Positions 35,791 through 46,599 of a DNA stretch of 64,000 nucleotides are shown piece after piece. The notes under the pieces were generated by a model. It was not told the DNA's origin and did no database searches. It worked only from the letters and a program-made list of their open reading frames with translations. Position 1 is the stretch's first letter; each line of letters opens with the position of its first letter. The DNA comes from Nymphaea colorata (Eukaryota > Streptophyta > Magnoliopsida > Nymphaeales > Nymphaeaceae). Both the position numbers and the translations under genes were made by a program. The stretch is taken from NCBI RefSeq assembly GCF_008831285.2, contig NC_045151.1:11026571-11090570 (forward strand). Direction: 5' to 3'.

Positions 35791-37237
35791 CTATCAATGT
35801 ATATGATAAAAGAGTAGGGATTCAAAGAATTTATAAAGGACTCTATTTCTCGAATTTTGTTAACATGCGATATGTGGACTTCACTGTAGATATTATGATA
35901 TCTATATATGACTGGTCAGTATATTGACAAAAATGGAAGTTACATTATCAACTTTTTAATTTTATGCATATGCCACCACCTCACAATGCAAGTAGTTTGT
36001 ATGAGTCACTTTAAGAGTGCACATCGTCATGGGATATCCAATGAAAGTTGTTTTATATTACAATTGATAATTGTATTACAAATGATAATACAATTTCAAC
36101 ATTGAAAAGGTCTTTCAAAAGCAGAAGTCTTATTCCATGTAGAGGAGAATATTTTCATGTTCATTATAGTGCATATATTTTGAATTTGATTGTCTAAGAA
36201 GATATGCTAGATATGCACGAAGCAATTTAAAACATTCAAGAGAGTGTGAAGTTTGTGAAAGAATCCCCAACAAGATTACATAGTTTCATGGATTGTGTTG
36301 AAAAATTGGGATTGAGTAAAATGAAAAGATGATCATGTAATGTGCCTACTTGTTGGAATTCTACTTTTCTAATGTTGAAGCAAGCATTATATTACAGAGA
36401 GGCATTTGAAGAGTTAGCTGTTATTGATACTAATTACATAGATTTTTTTTCTGTGGTTGAATGGAATTGTGTAAGTTATCTTTGTCATTTTTTGAAGATA
36501 TTTTATTATGCAACTAAAGTTTTCTCTTCCACTAAGAATAACAACCAATTTGTTTTTGTTTTAATCATATATATAAGATTCATGGACATTTGCATGAATA
36601 TTGTGTTTTTTCAGAATGAGTATATAAAGTCTTTAACACATAGAATGAAAGAAACCTTTGACATATTGAAAGAATTACAATGCCAAATTCATATTTGCAC
36701 TCATTTTAGACCCAAGTACTAGTTGGTATATGTGAGATATTTGCTTCACAAGTTGGATGATGATGGTGGAAGAGAACAATTTAAAAATATTGAAAGTAGC
36801 CTTTATGAATTGTATGCTAAGTATGAAATTATGCATTCTACACGTCAAAGAGGATCTTCTTCAACTGCAAGTGCTAGTACTAGTAATCATATATCTCAAG
36901 AAGTTGATGATTTCAAGAGGTATTATATAAATTCTTGCTCTACCCGAGTACTTCACTCAGATTTAGAAGTTTATTTGGATGACAAACTCTATGAGATATA
37001 TAGTGATGAAGAGTTTGACACACTATTGTTATGGAAGAAAAATAAAGACAATTACCAAATTTTATCAAGGATGAGTCAAGATGTATTAGCAATTTCATTA
37101 TCTACAGCTGCATTAGAATCTGCATTCACTACAATAGGAAGAGTTGTTAATGATGACAAATGCTCAAGCACTCTTCAAACTACTAAAGTGTTAGTTTGCT
37201 TGCAAAGATGGATTCAACATCAAGAAAATGATTGATG
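35791..37237 (+). pseudogene. hAT (Ac-type) transposase, C-terminal two thirds
   Basis: After several frame corrections the + strand shows the order of an Ac-type hAT transposase: GQYIDKN, then LHYQLFNFMHMPPPHN (about 35940-35990), RSLIPCRGEYFHVHYSAYIL (about 36120-36180), FVKESPTRLHSFMDCVEKLG, PTCWNSTFLMLKQALYYREA (36342 on) and, in the last frame (36723-37235), the hATC dimerisation domain: LEVYLDDKLYE, FDTLLLWKKNKDNYQILSRM, DVLAISLSTAALESAFTTIG. The final frame of 170 codons is open and well conserved (W in LLWKK, S-x-S-T-x-A-x-E-S-A-F). An internal stop at 36721 separates the two long frames. The N-terminal BED finger lies at 32880-33190 on the other side of the inserted LTR element. Inactive relic. 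Confidence 0.88.
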
Positions 37238-37319
37238 TAAAGGTAATATTTTTAATTTTTTAATCAGTTAACCCTTTTCTTATGGTACTAATATGTTCAA
37301 ATCTTGTCTTTGCAATTTA

Positions 37320-37612
37320 TTGGGAGTAGAAGATTCTTCTACTGGTAAAGCAAAAGTTGTAGGAGCATAAAATATTATGGTTTATATTCTTGTAATCATA
37401 TGCTAAAGCTCATTATGTATTAACAATTTAATTCTCTCATATATGCTTTTTCCATTTATAATCTTGTTTTGTAGAGTATTGGAAGTGGAAGTTCTTTTTA
37501 GGTGATGAAGGAGAATGATGTAGCATAAACTATTATAATAATATATATTTTGTCATCATGTGCTAAAACCTATGTACATCCTTTTAATTCACATTATGTA
37601 TGTTTTTTATGT
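37320..37612. repeat. Diverged tandem duplication downstream of hAT
   Basis: Segments 37320-37450 and about 37476-37612 share, in order, ggagtagaag/ggaagtggaag, gtagcataaa-tatta, ttgt-atcat-tgctaaa, ttaattc and tatatgctttt/tatgtatgtttt. They are about 65-70 percent similar by eye. They lie between the hATC-coding region and the short tandem array interrupted by the CACTA element, and may be 3' non-coding DNA of the hAT element. Confidence 0.45.
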
Positions 37613-37632
37613 TTGGGTGCTTTTTCAGGTAA

Positions 37633-37670
37633 TAAGAGATAAAAAAGGATCTCAAATATTGCTCTAAATT
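37633..37670. repeat. Tandem array unit, left of the CACTA insertion
   Basis: The unit taagagataaaaaaggatct continuing to caaatattgctctaaatt matches units at 42359-42420 and 42421-42460 on the other side of the 37671-42341 insertion. This shows that the two flanks were once contiguous. Confidence 0.7.
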
Positions 37671-39481
37671 CACTACAACAAAAGGATGCAATGGTGATGC
37701 AGATGTAAGCCGTTGCTATAGCTCGACATGTAGGCGACGAGAAATCATCGCATAAGAACTATATGAAATAGTAATAGAAATTCTTTTAAAAATATGAATT
37801 AAATCTAAAGATTACCAAAAAGTTAAAAAACACAATGGTTCGTCTTTATTATTTGTTCTGCAATGGGTTTTTGGTTTTCCGATCTCTTCCTCTCATGCTC
37901 GCTGCATACCCATTGATGGCGAACGACAACCTTTCTCTTTCTCCATTGATCGATGATGGGCAGTGGGCTCCATATCTCTCCATCCATTGGCAGAGGGTGG
38001 TGACAGGTGAAGATAGGCCTTTAGGTTGAATAGAACTTCCTTTGGGTAAAGCTTGTGTTTCTAACTTGTTTTACCAAGTGTAGCCATTGTTAAGCATGTT
38101 AGAAATCCTCTCAACATTAGAATAGGGTGAGAATCTACTGGATTCATGCCTGAAGAGTCCTGATTTGGGACTATTCAATCGACACATTACAGGTGCCTCC
38201 TGACTAAAAGAGGGCTTTCTTACTGGGTCCTTTTTCTCATGGTTTGATTTTCTATCTCCATTTTTTTTGGATTCAGGATCAGCTTCAATCAAAGGGAAGA
38301 GTTGAGCTTGGTTTAAGATGGTGAAATCAATATTTTAGTAAGAACCTAGCATTTTACACAAGGGCACTGGCTTCAAAATTAATGAAGTAAATCTAAGTTT
38401 TTTTTTTTTTGTGGGTTGATTCGTTGTCATTTCTTGGTTTCTGACTTTAGCTATCATTGTTTAGACTTCTCAAGTTTGCAAAGTGGCTTCTAGTTGCCAT
38501 AAATGAATAATGCCAATGGCAGATGTCTTGCTGAAAGTCTACTGATCTGCTGCCGCAGTGCTGCCTTTTCTCCACTGGTGATTTAGTGTTTGAACTATTT
38601 GATCATATTCACAAATGAAAAATAAATTTTTGATTTTTTTTTTCTCTTCATTATGAGATTAAGAGAGGTATGTTCTTATATTTATGTGGTGGTTAAAATA
38701 GTTAAGTTGACTCCTGATACTATGGTTATCTACATTCAAATGCCAGAATAAGCATTTACTTGCAGATTCTCAGCAGTTGATTAGCTTGACTGCCACTTCT
38801 GGTATAACCTTCCTTGTTTATGAATTTTATGAATAATTTGAAATACTTTAAAATAATTTTATAGAAAAAAAATGAGAGACTGTATTGACCTTGCATGGTA
38901 TTGGCTAGGGGAGATACAATATATGTCACTGATATGCTATGATATAGAGTGATATTGATAACTTGAGTCCAGCCGGTAACTATTGTGTCCAACTCTAGTT
39001 TATAAGTCATCAGCACAAGTCGCTTTATGAATGGACCGCAGATGTAAATTTACTGTTGTTTAAATAATGGTTTCACATTATATCAAGTAAAAACCCAAAA
39101 TCAAATTGTCAACTCAATAAGGGCAGGAGGGATTGCTGGTGGATACAATATGAAGTAAATTGGACTAAAGAGCAGCCTTCTGTTATATTTGATGATGATT
39201 TACCTTTGATTTTGTTTCAATCTGTACTTGGACAGAACTATGAAGATGCATTCATTTGGAACATACTTGGAAACTCTGTTTCAATTTTTGTGTCATTACC
39301 ATCATTAATTAGCTTATATGCAAACTTTGCTTTTAGTCTCTAAGTTTTCCTACCATTTACTCTAAGTATTGTTATGAAAATTAGGTTTTGAATTGAATTG
39401 GGCAAACTATAATAATTTGAGTCAGTCAAATTAGGGTTCAGAGTTAAAAATATTCAGCAGAAAATAATACACAAATACATA

Positions 39482-39483
<2 letters not shown>

Positions 39484-39558
<75 letters not shown>
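39484..39558. repeat. (CA)n microsatellite
   Basis: About 37 uninterrupted CA units inside the CACTA-type insertion. It is long enough to be highly length-polymorphic. Confidence 0.97.
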
Positions 39559-39560
<2 letters not shown>

Positions 39561-41013
39561 TGTTCTGAAAAGTGGATGCATTCTTTCAGGTGTCCTAAAC
39601 ATTACTATTCTCTAATTTATTAAGAAATGGGTGCATATTATTTTCATGGCTAACAACTTTGTTTATCTTATCTTTTATTTCAGCTAAGCCAACTTGCTAA
39701 GTTATTTAAATTCTCACACATATTCCCTTTTGCTATTTTGTTTGGTCCACAGATCTTATAATTTTCCATGATAAAACTGGACAAGGACGTAATTGAACCT
39801 ATTTTACATGTGTATTTATGTTTCTTTGGGCTTTTTTCTTCATTTACAATTTCTAACAGTTTTAACTAATAATGTGATTTGCTATAGATGGTGCTAGCCT
39901 TGGCAGTTGTCAACCAATCTCATATTGAATGGATTAGATCAAACAAAGTTGCTGATTTCCACCCCAGATCTACAGCATTCTGGTTATAACTAGTGCTTAT
40001 CTTTTGCAGGTGTGGCTATTCTGTCTTTGAACCTTCTACTGACATGGTGTGTCATTGATGTATGTATATTTAACCAACTTTGAGATAAAATAACAATGTG
40101 AGATAAATAAAGTCAAAGGCCAGAAAAGTCACCCAAGAAGCACAATTGGAAAGCCTGAGCATGCAACCAAAATTCGGGACATGCTCAATTTTATTTTACC
40201 TTATTTTGTGCATATGTAAAAAAGTATGTAATCTGGATTCAGCTAAGATGGTAGCATTCAAATCTTGGTTGAATGCCAGGCAATGCAATTTAAACATGGA
40301 CTCACAACATATATGTTCTGGTGCATTGCAGTGATTGTTTGAGTTTAAGATTGGTTCACGAAAAAACATTACTCGAGACCCTTGCAGCAGAATGTGCAGT
40401 GATGGTCATGTTTCCCGCAGTTAGTAGATGCATTTGCGGACCCCTAATATGTTAACCCGTCTAGAATTTTCTTGTATCATAGATTTTGTTAGTTGATGGA
40501 GCAACTCATTTTATACTCACCTTTTGCCATTTTTAGATTAATTTGATTTTTGAACTAAAGAGAATGTTTATCTTAGCTGAGCTAAAAACACTTTGTCCTT
40601 GTGTGTTATGGAGTTTTTATTTGCATAAGAGTGCTTGTTTTTCCACAAAATTATTGCTTTTCTTTGTGGTTTGAAAAGAATCATTTGCTTTTTGCATAAA
40701 TTTCACAAGAAAATACCACAACTTGAATGAAAACAAAGGCTTGTTTTCAATATTAGACTCTCTTTGGTAAAGTTTTTATCTCCAATGAGTGCCAAGAAGA
40801 CATATTTTCCTCTTCCTCTCTGTTTTCCATCCTTTATAAATTCACTTATGTATCAGCAAATGTTCCAAGTTAGTATTTCTGGAAATGTTTTGGCATTTTT
40901 GGTCGGTCTTCAACATTGTTTTTAAGAGCCGCTCCAAAAGTCTGGGCTCCTCAAAGTAGAATAAGAAAAGTTTTGGGTATTCTTCCTGATCATTCCTAAC
41001 CTCTAAATCATTA

Positions 41014-41035
41014 TCTCTCTCTCTCTCTCTCTCTC
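41014..41035. repeat. (CT)n microsatellite
   Basis: A run of about 11 CT units following ctaaatcattat. Confidence 0.9.
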
Positions 41036-41680
41036 ACGAATATGCTTTTTTGATATAGAAGTATGTTTTTTCAGGACCACCATAAGTTCTTGATGATTCT
41101 TATTGATTATGTGTTCCAGTTTATGGTTCCTTTACTACAGGATGGTTTCAAATGCAGTTGTGAATTTCAAAGCTGAAGATGGTATCTTTATGTGAAGATA
41201 AGATGATTCAGAAGTAGATGGCTAGTAAAGTTTAACAAGTGTACAATCACAAGACTTGAAGCAGAAAAACCAAAATTGAGTACATGATACACATAGTTTA
41301 GCAACTGCATATTGGCTTAAGGTCTTGCATTCAGGTTTTACATAAATTTGACCCAGTAAATAAAGGAATTAAGAAGTCTTACGTGGTAAATATTTTGGTT
41401 ATAACTTCGTTGTGGCTTTGTTTGGTTAGAGTTGTGAAAATTTCTTCAAAGGTTTCAACGTAATATACTTGACATTTTTGCTCACACATCCCAAGTGGGT
41501 AAGAATTGCTATCTTGATTATGAGTTGCTTAATTGATTGGGGAAATGAAAACTCTGAATGTAATGAGTATGATGTAAAAGCAACCTTGATTACGGTCGTG
41601 TTTCATTACCTTGCATTTAAATTCGAGACTGATAAAGTGAAATTTATTGAAATTCCTAGTTTACTAAATAGTGGAAGCAT

Positions 41681-41866
41681 GGGGCGGAGCTAGAAATTTT
41701 TCATGTGGGGGCCCGAATTAAGTTTTCAAATTTTGATAGGGGCCAAAATATTATTTTTCAAAATTTTTATATAGGACAAGTGAAATATTCTAAAAGTTAC
41801 ATGTAAATTTTATTTTTTTTTTAAGGCGGCCCAGGGCCCTGTGGGCTCCCCCTTGGCTCCGGCCCT
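41681..41866. mobile_element. MITE with TGGGGCGGAGC-type terminal repeats
   Basis: A 186-bp element whose left end tggggcggagctag is the imperfect inverse of its right end ttggctccggccct. The six bases gaagca are repeated directly on both sides (41675-41680 and 41867-41872). The GGGGCGGAGC terminus is common among short plant DNA transposons. The interior is A/T-rich with gggggccc and ggggccaaaat near the left end and gggctccccc near the right. No coding capacity. Confidence 0.8.
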
Positions 41867-42358
41867 GAAGCAAAGATCAAAGATAAAGATCACTTGCATA
41901 AGTGCCTGTCAGTTATCCCCATAAAAAAATGAAGTCATGACAATCAGCTGAGGCTTGAGAAGAAAATCAAAGGAACGGCTTGCTGTTAATTCCTTTCCTC
42001 CATGCTTACGGATGAACAGTTTTTATTTTTAAACTTTTACTGTATCCAATTTAATTTGTGGTAAAATTCTTGTACTGGATTTTTTTTTTGAGATTTCGTT
42101 GCAAACAATTTAGGATTGCGCCTCTCTCTATCACCTAGTGTGAGGTTCGATTTTTCTTTCTTTTTTTTTTCCATAAATTTCAAACTTGTGAAGACGGGGC
42201 AACTGGTTGTGAAAAAAATCACCTCATGACATTTTTCCTCCTGCACTCTGCCGATGATGCCTTTATCGACAATGCAAAGACAACGACCTTGGGTTCCGGT
42301 GGCTGTTTTAGCTGTCGCCAAAGCTTAACAATGTTGTAGTGAGTTTAGAAGAAATGGT

Positions 42359-42460
42359 TAAGAGATCAAAAGGGATCTCAAGTATTCTTGCAAAGTTGTT
42401 TAGAACACAAAAGAGATGAATAAGATATGAAAAAGGATCTCGAGTATACTTGCAGAATCA
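42359..42460. repeat. Tandem array units, right of the CACTA insertion
   Basis: Two units, 42359-42420 (taagagatcaaaagggatct...) and 42421-42460 onward (taagatatgaaaaaggatct...), have a period of about 62 bp and share ctcaagtattcttgca or ctcgagtatacttgca. A third unit is at 37633-37670, left of the insertion. Confidence 0.7.
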
Positions 42461-42469
42461 TTTTTGTGT

Positions 42470-43114
42470 TTAAGTTGACAAATTCGTACAAATATTTCAG
42501 TTTTATCATTCAAAAGTTTGGTTAATTTATTTTGTAATTCAGATTTATAGGACAAAAGTTTTAGTTTTGTTAAATGGGATTCATGTGACTAAGGGATGCA
42601 TACACAAGATATTTCAATTTTGAATGTGATGCTTATCGTATTTTTCTCATGTTCAAGCATATTTTGGAGATTCGGTTTTGGATGTGATTCATATAATATT
42701 TTTTGTCAGATTCAAGAATATAATATTTCAATAGCTTCTTTCATATTGTTGTGGGACTATACATCATAATATACGTTGTAAGGTTGTGTTTGATGATAAC
42801 TGTAGACAATGGTGAATGAGCTTATGGGGGGCAGAGCTTGTCTGGCGCCATGCGTTTCTTGTGTTCATCTCAGATATTTTTCCCTCCTTCACTCTCCTTG
42901 TTTATAAAAGGTGAGAAAACAAAGGAAAGAGAACAGACTTAAGAGGTTTGAAAAATCTAAAAAAGTTGTTTTTCTCCGCTTGGTCAGAATGCTAAAATCA
43001 AGCCTTAATTCAATTTGTAAAACAATAATAGAATGAATGTTTAGTTGATTTATCTCCAATTTTACTTTTAAGTATGAGTTTGTTTTTAACGATTTTGTAA
43101 AGCCAAAGCTAGGT
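42470..43114. other. Unassigned AT-rich stretch
   Basis: No gene or element was recognised. Short repeated words attttgaatgtgat and ggttttggatgtgattc near 42617-42690 suggest old local duplication. Confidence 0.35.
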
Positions 43115-43390
43115 TTTGAAATGGCTGGAAAGGCCCGGCCCGAAATGGCCCAGCATTTGTCTGGGCAGGTACTGGATACAAGGTCCAGACCTCGACCCAT
43201 TTAAATATGGGCCAAGCCTGACTCAGATGTAAATAGGCCGGGTAATGGGCATATTACTGACCCTGTTGGGCTTGCTGGATCCTAATAATGGGCATACGGG
43301 CAGGCCCGGGTCACATACCTGGTTCAAGCATGAAGGCTGAGATCCCACACCAAGGTTCAATTGTAGGTGATGCGAATCGAAAAAAACTCA
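43115..43390. repeat. GGCCCGGCCC-rich repeat, probable MITE relic
   Basis: A GC-rich block in AT-rich DNA with aggcccggcccgaaatggcc, gggccaagcctgactc, aggccgggtaatgggc and gggcaggcccgggtc. The word content is like that of the MITE at 59978-60188 and the fragment at 7325-7430. Clear terminal repeats and target duplication were not identified. Confidence 0.45.
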
Positions 43391-44177
43391 GTTGCTGAAA
43401 CCCAGACCCAGACCCAGATTATTTATTTATTTCTTCATTTTTTTGGTTTTTTCTTTGGTTGTTTGGACCATTATTGTATTGAATCTCTCTATCTGACCCG
43501 TTTCTCTTTATACTCTATTTATATGTGATTAGCCTATCATTAATAACATGAAACAATTCTATGGTTCCCATTTGCTTATTTCTCTTCCCTTTCCTTCCCT
43601 ACTTTTGTTGCTTTTCTCCATTTATTAACATAATCGTGTGAGTTTTAGGGGAAACCCCTATGCCTCCACAACATATTTTTACCATTTGTGCATCATCCAG
43701 CTTCAGGCGTATCTGAATCATCATAAAAAAATATAGTTGTCAATCGCAGTTTGATTTGCCCCTTAAATTTTTAGCTTGATCACTTTAATTTATTAAAAAG
43801 AATGGAGGTCAAGCCAGATAAGGATTCTAATAAAAGTATTGAAGGCATTTCTTGAAGCATATCATGAATCAACCTACGGTAGTCAAGGGGCTGTTGACAG
43901 CAACGGCAGAGGCATATTGATCGAGATGATATATAGCAATTAGCATTCAAGAACGGATCCAAGAAGGTATAAGGCAGTAATCAAATACGAGAGAGAGAGA
44001 GAGAGAGAAGAACCTGCTTACTTAGCCTCGGTACTGACACCCCTAATAGAAAGCACAACATTCCTCAGTATCATCAAGACAGCACAGCCTAAGATTTGAA
44101 CTGAGAGAGAGAGAAATTTTATTTATTTATTTCAGCTTCCATATTTTCATGCAATTAAATGTTCCTTTCTCTGGGTC
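43391..44177. other. Unassigned stretch with (GA)n
   Basis: AT-rich DNA without a recognisable gene. It includes a (GA)n run at 43989-44008 and gagagagaga at 44104-44113. A 60-codon minus-strand frame (43780-43962) has no family resemblance. Confidence 0.35.
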
Positions 44178-44185
44178 CTCATATT

Positions 44186-44539
44186 TAGGGTTTAACATGA
44201 GCGGAGCTGAGCCAGCTCAAACTTGACTCGAGTAGCTTAAGCCGTAAGTCAAGCTCGGCTCGAACTCAAGTTTACCAACTTGAGCTCGACCAGGCTTGAC
44301 ATTAAAAAGCTCGAACATATGACCTTGTAAGGCAGGTTATACATATTGTCATAACGACACATGAGATTAAAGGAGTTCAAACGAGCCAAACTTGCCTAGT
44401 TGGAAGTCAACTTGTTTACTTGACTGACTTCATTTCTCAACTGAAACTCGACTCGCTTATTAAATGAGTTGAGCTGTAGTTGAGTTTAACAAGGGAGTTC
44501 CAGTCAAGCCGAGTTATTTTGACTTGTTGAACGTCCTTA
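44186..44539. mobile_element. hAT-type MITE rich in GAGCTCGA words
   Basis: A 354-bp element running from tagggtttaac to gttgaacgtcctta, imperfect inverted ends of the TAGGG...CCTA type. It is flanked by ctcatatt (44178-44185) and ttcatatt (44540-44547), an 8-bp duplication with 7 of 8 matches, as expected for hAT transposition. The interior is built from many short palindrome-like words (gctcgaact, gagctcgacc, ctcgactcg). Related sequence occurs at about 62090-62460 and from 63845 to the window end. Confidence 0.78.
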
Positions 44540-44569
44540 TTCATATTATTAAAAGATTTTTTAAAGGTT

Positions 44570-44905
44570 GGTACTAATCTAGACACATTAAAAATTGGAA
44601 TTGGTCCAGTTTAATACAACAAAAGAAAAAGTTGACATGTATAGTTTTTGATAAATAATAAATTTCATTAATTAAAAGATGTGCTCAAGAACGACAATCA
44701 TTCAACAAGTTCAATAATTGAGCAGAGTTGGAGGTTGGGGCTAATTAAAGAACGAAATGATGGATTTCACCTTTTCAGCAAAATAGATTCAAGGGTTTGA
44801 ACTTCTGAGTGGAAGTTGGTTCGACGTGGTCAAGGTTGGACCAGGGGAACGGGTTTTCCTGGTTGACTTAATGCAAAGTAGTGAATTATGCGGCGTTTTT
44901 GAAGC
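44570..44905 (+). repeat. Dispersed repeat, copy 1 (pairs with 60340-60650)
   Basis: Collinear with 60340-60650 over about 300 bp in the same orientation. Shared words are attggaattggtcca, ttcaataattgagcag/ttcaataattaagcag, gttggaggttg, ctaattaaagaa, gatggattt, accagg and ttttgaagcgcgcatt versus atcggagcatt. Divergence is substantial. There is no inverted terminal repeat, so it is not an obvious MITE; a duplicated gene-flanking segment or an unnamed repeat family is possible. Confidence 0.65.
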
Positions 44906-46030
44906 GCGCATTAAAACTAGTCCACTTGCACAAGAAATAGACATAAACCTTGACTTTTGGGCACGTCCACGCGTTGACAACAACAAAACTCGAACTAAAA
45001 GATAAACTAGATTGTGCCCCCCTTCAATAGTCGTCGATACGGAATCCCCCTCCTTTTTTGTCGGTGGTCGGGTGGCTGCAATGTTTTCTCCAATATTAAC
45101 TTTAATATATATATATATATTATCAGCTTTAATTTGGTGGAATATTAGAAATTGATGAGTGAAGAAGAGTAAGAACATAGCTTGGTGTATAATAATATGA
45201 GAAAGGAAATGTTTTTCAGTTAATATTTTTTTTGTTCATAAGTTTACTAAAGTTCACTTTATCTGCCAATTTGACAGTTTTTACAAAAAAGTATAATTCT
45301 TGTGAGAAAAATCACAGAAGGCGATCTCTTTTGCAAAAACTATAAGAGAAAGTCAGCTATCTCTTCCCTGCACTGGATTGATTAGTTAATTTATAACCAC
45401 ATGTTTGGTACACACCTCAACCTTAATCAAATTTATAAACCATTAAGTTCAACCATGTTCACTTCCTATGGATGGCAGATTCAAAAAGATCAAGACTGTG
45501 CGCACCCATCATAAAGTAGAAGGACGATCATCTTCTTTGTCCATAATTTTCACTACTATGGATGTCAACGGAGAGGACTATACCACAATTAAATCCAAAT
45601 TTTAAGTTTAAAATCTGAATCTGATTTGAATCTAACTTTTATGCTCACAAATGGAATGTGAATCTGACTTTTAGATGCCCAACTGAATCAAAACTGAATT
45701 AATAATATATATTAAAAACTGGCTTACAGAGTGTATGTATATTATGCCATTATTTTAAATTGGAATCCCGTTCGATTTCATAATAGGATGTTATTTTTTT
45801 TCTATATCTGATTTGTTAAAGCAATTCAGTTGGGTATTTGATATGAATCCGTTCCGTAGTCGTCCTTATTAATAACAGAAAAAATGAGAAGGTACTTCAT
45901 ATTATCAACAGACTTTCTGTTGATAATATGAAGGGAGGAGGTCACAATAGCTTCAACCGATCTTGGTAACACCAGTACGTAGAATTAGTTTGTTATATAG
46001 ATATGGATGACCAGAGTGGCAGACATGCAA
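44906..46030. other. Unassigned AT-rich stretch
   Basis: A 129-codon minus-strand frame (44789-45178) overlaps the dispersed repeat and has no recognisable domain. A short inverted pair, cttcatattatcaacag and ctgttgataatatgaag (45896-45931), can form a perfect hairpin of about 17 bp. No gene or element otherwise. Confidence 0.4.
45896..45931. repeat. Short perfect inverted repeat
   Basis: The sequence cttcatattatcaacag is followed directly, after two bases, by its inverse complement ctgttgataatatgaag. It may be a remnant of a foldback element or a transcript hairpin, but nothing links it to a gene. Confidence 0.7.
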
Positions 46031-46089
46031 AAATTTTTGTAGGACTCAATTGTGGAAGTTGGCAAACTCCCAGTGTTCTTGCGAATCTC

Positions 46090-46335
46090 CCAAGTCAGCT
46101 TTGATCGCTAAAAAATCCACCATGCGTCAAGGTTGACCCGTCTTGCCCTAACTCGGCCTTGACTCACCCTGACTCACACGATTCAGCTGCAGCGTTTTAC
46201 ATTATAGCTATTTTAAAACTCAACCAAGCCGACAGTTCGCCGAGTCAACTCACTGACCCAGTGGCCCGGTCATTTGCGGATCAGAGTTTGAGTCACGAGT
46301 TTGCCATTTATGGTTTTCTGTACAAGTATTGCCAC
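46090..46335. repeat. GACTC/GAGTC-rich repeat
   Basis: A block with repeated gactc, cgagtc and gagtca words (ccttgactcaccctgactc, gccgagtcaactcactgac, gagtttgagtcacgag). It resembles the word-rich MITEs of this window, but ends and target duplication were not found. Confidence 0.35.
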
Positions 46336-46599
46336 CAAAAACATAAGAGCAGCACACAAGACCAGTGAATTTACATGGTTCTTCTAACTTAGCCCTACAC
46401 CCACAATGGAGAGCTAATATATATAGTTTTTCATCTCGCTACATCAACATCCATGACCTTTGGGTGTTGGTTACATTTGACCGAACTTACAAAGACTGTT
46501 ACACTCTTATCACTTTAACTTATTTTTTGCCTTTTTTGATCCACTTGGCAGGATTATAATTTGACCTTTGTTACAAAAAAACTTTACAAATGTGTCTTG

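Larger units (their letters stand above)
37671..42341. mobile_element. CACTA-type insertion of 4.67 kb
   Basis: The left end begins cactacaacaaaagg, the same first 15 bases as the CACTA element at 30223. The right end, aatgttgtagtg, is the inverted cactacaaca. Subterminal GGCGAC words occur at both ends (gtaggcgacgag on the left, ggcgacagc inverted on the right). The best support is that both flanks belong to the same short tandem array, so the intervening 4.67 kb is an insertion. The 3-bp flanks are att and agt, an imperfect duplication. The interior lacks a recognisable CACTA transposase. It contains AT-rich DNA, a long (CA)n tract (39484-39558), a (CT)n tract (41014-41035) and a MITE (41681-41866). 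It could be a decayed or non-autonomous element. Confidence 0.65.

Noticed and set aside
39484-39558. CRISPR-like or satellite array
   Set aside because: Simple dinucleotide repeat; no spacer structure. No CRISPR array is present anywhere in the window.
44789-45178. 129-codon minus-strand frame as a gene
   Set aside because: It overlaps the dispersed repeat, includes an (AT)n-derived Ile-Tyr run, and is not conserved in the second repeat copy.
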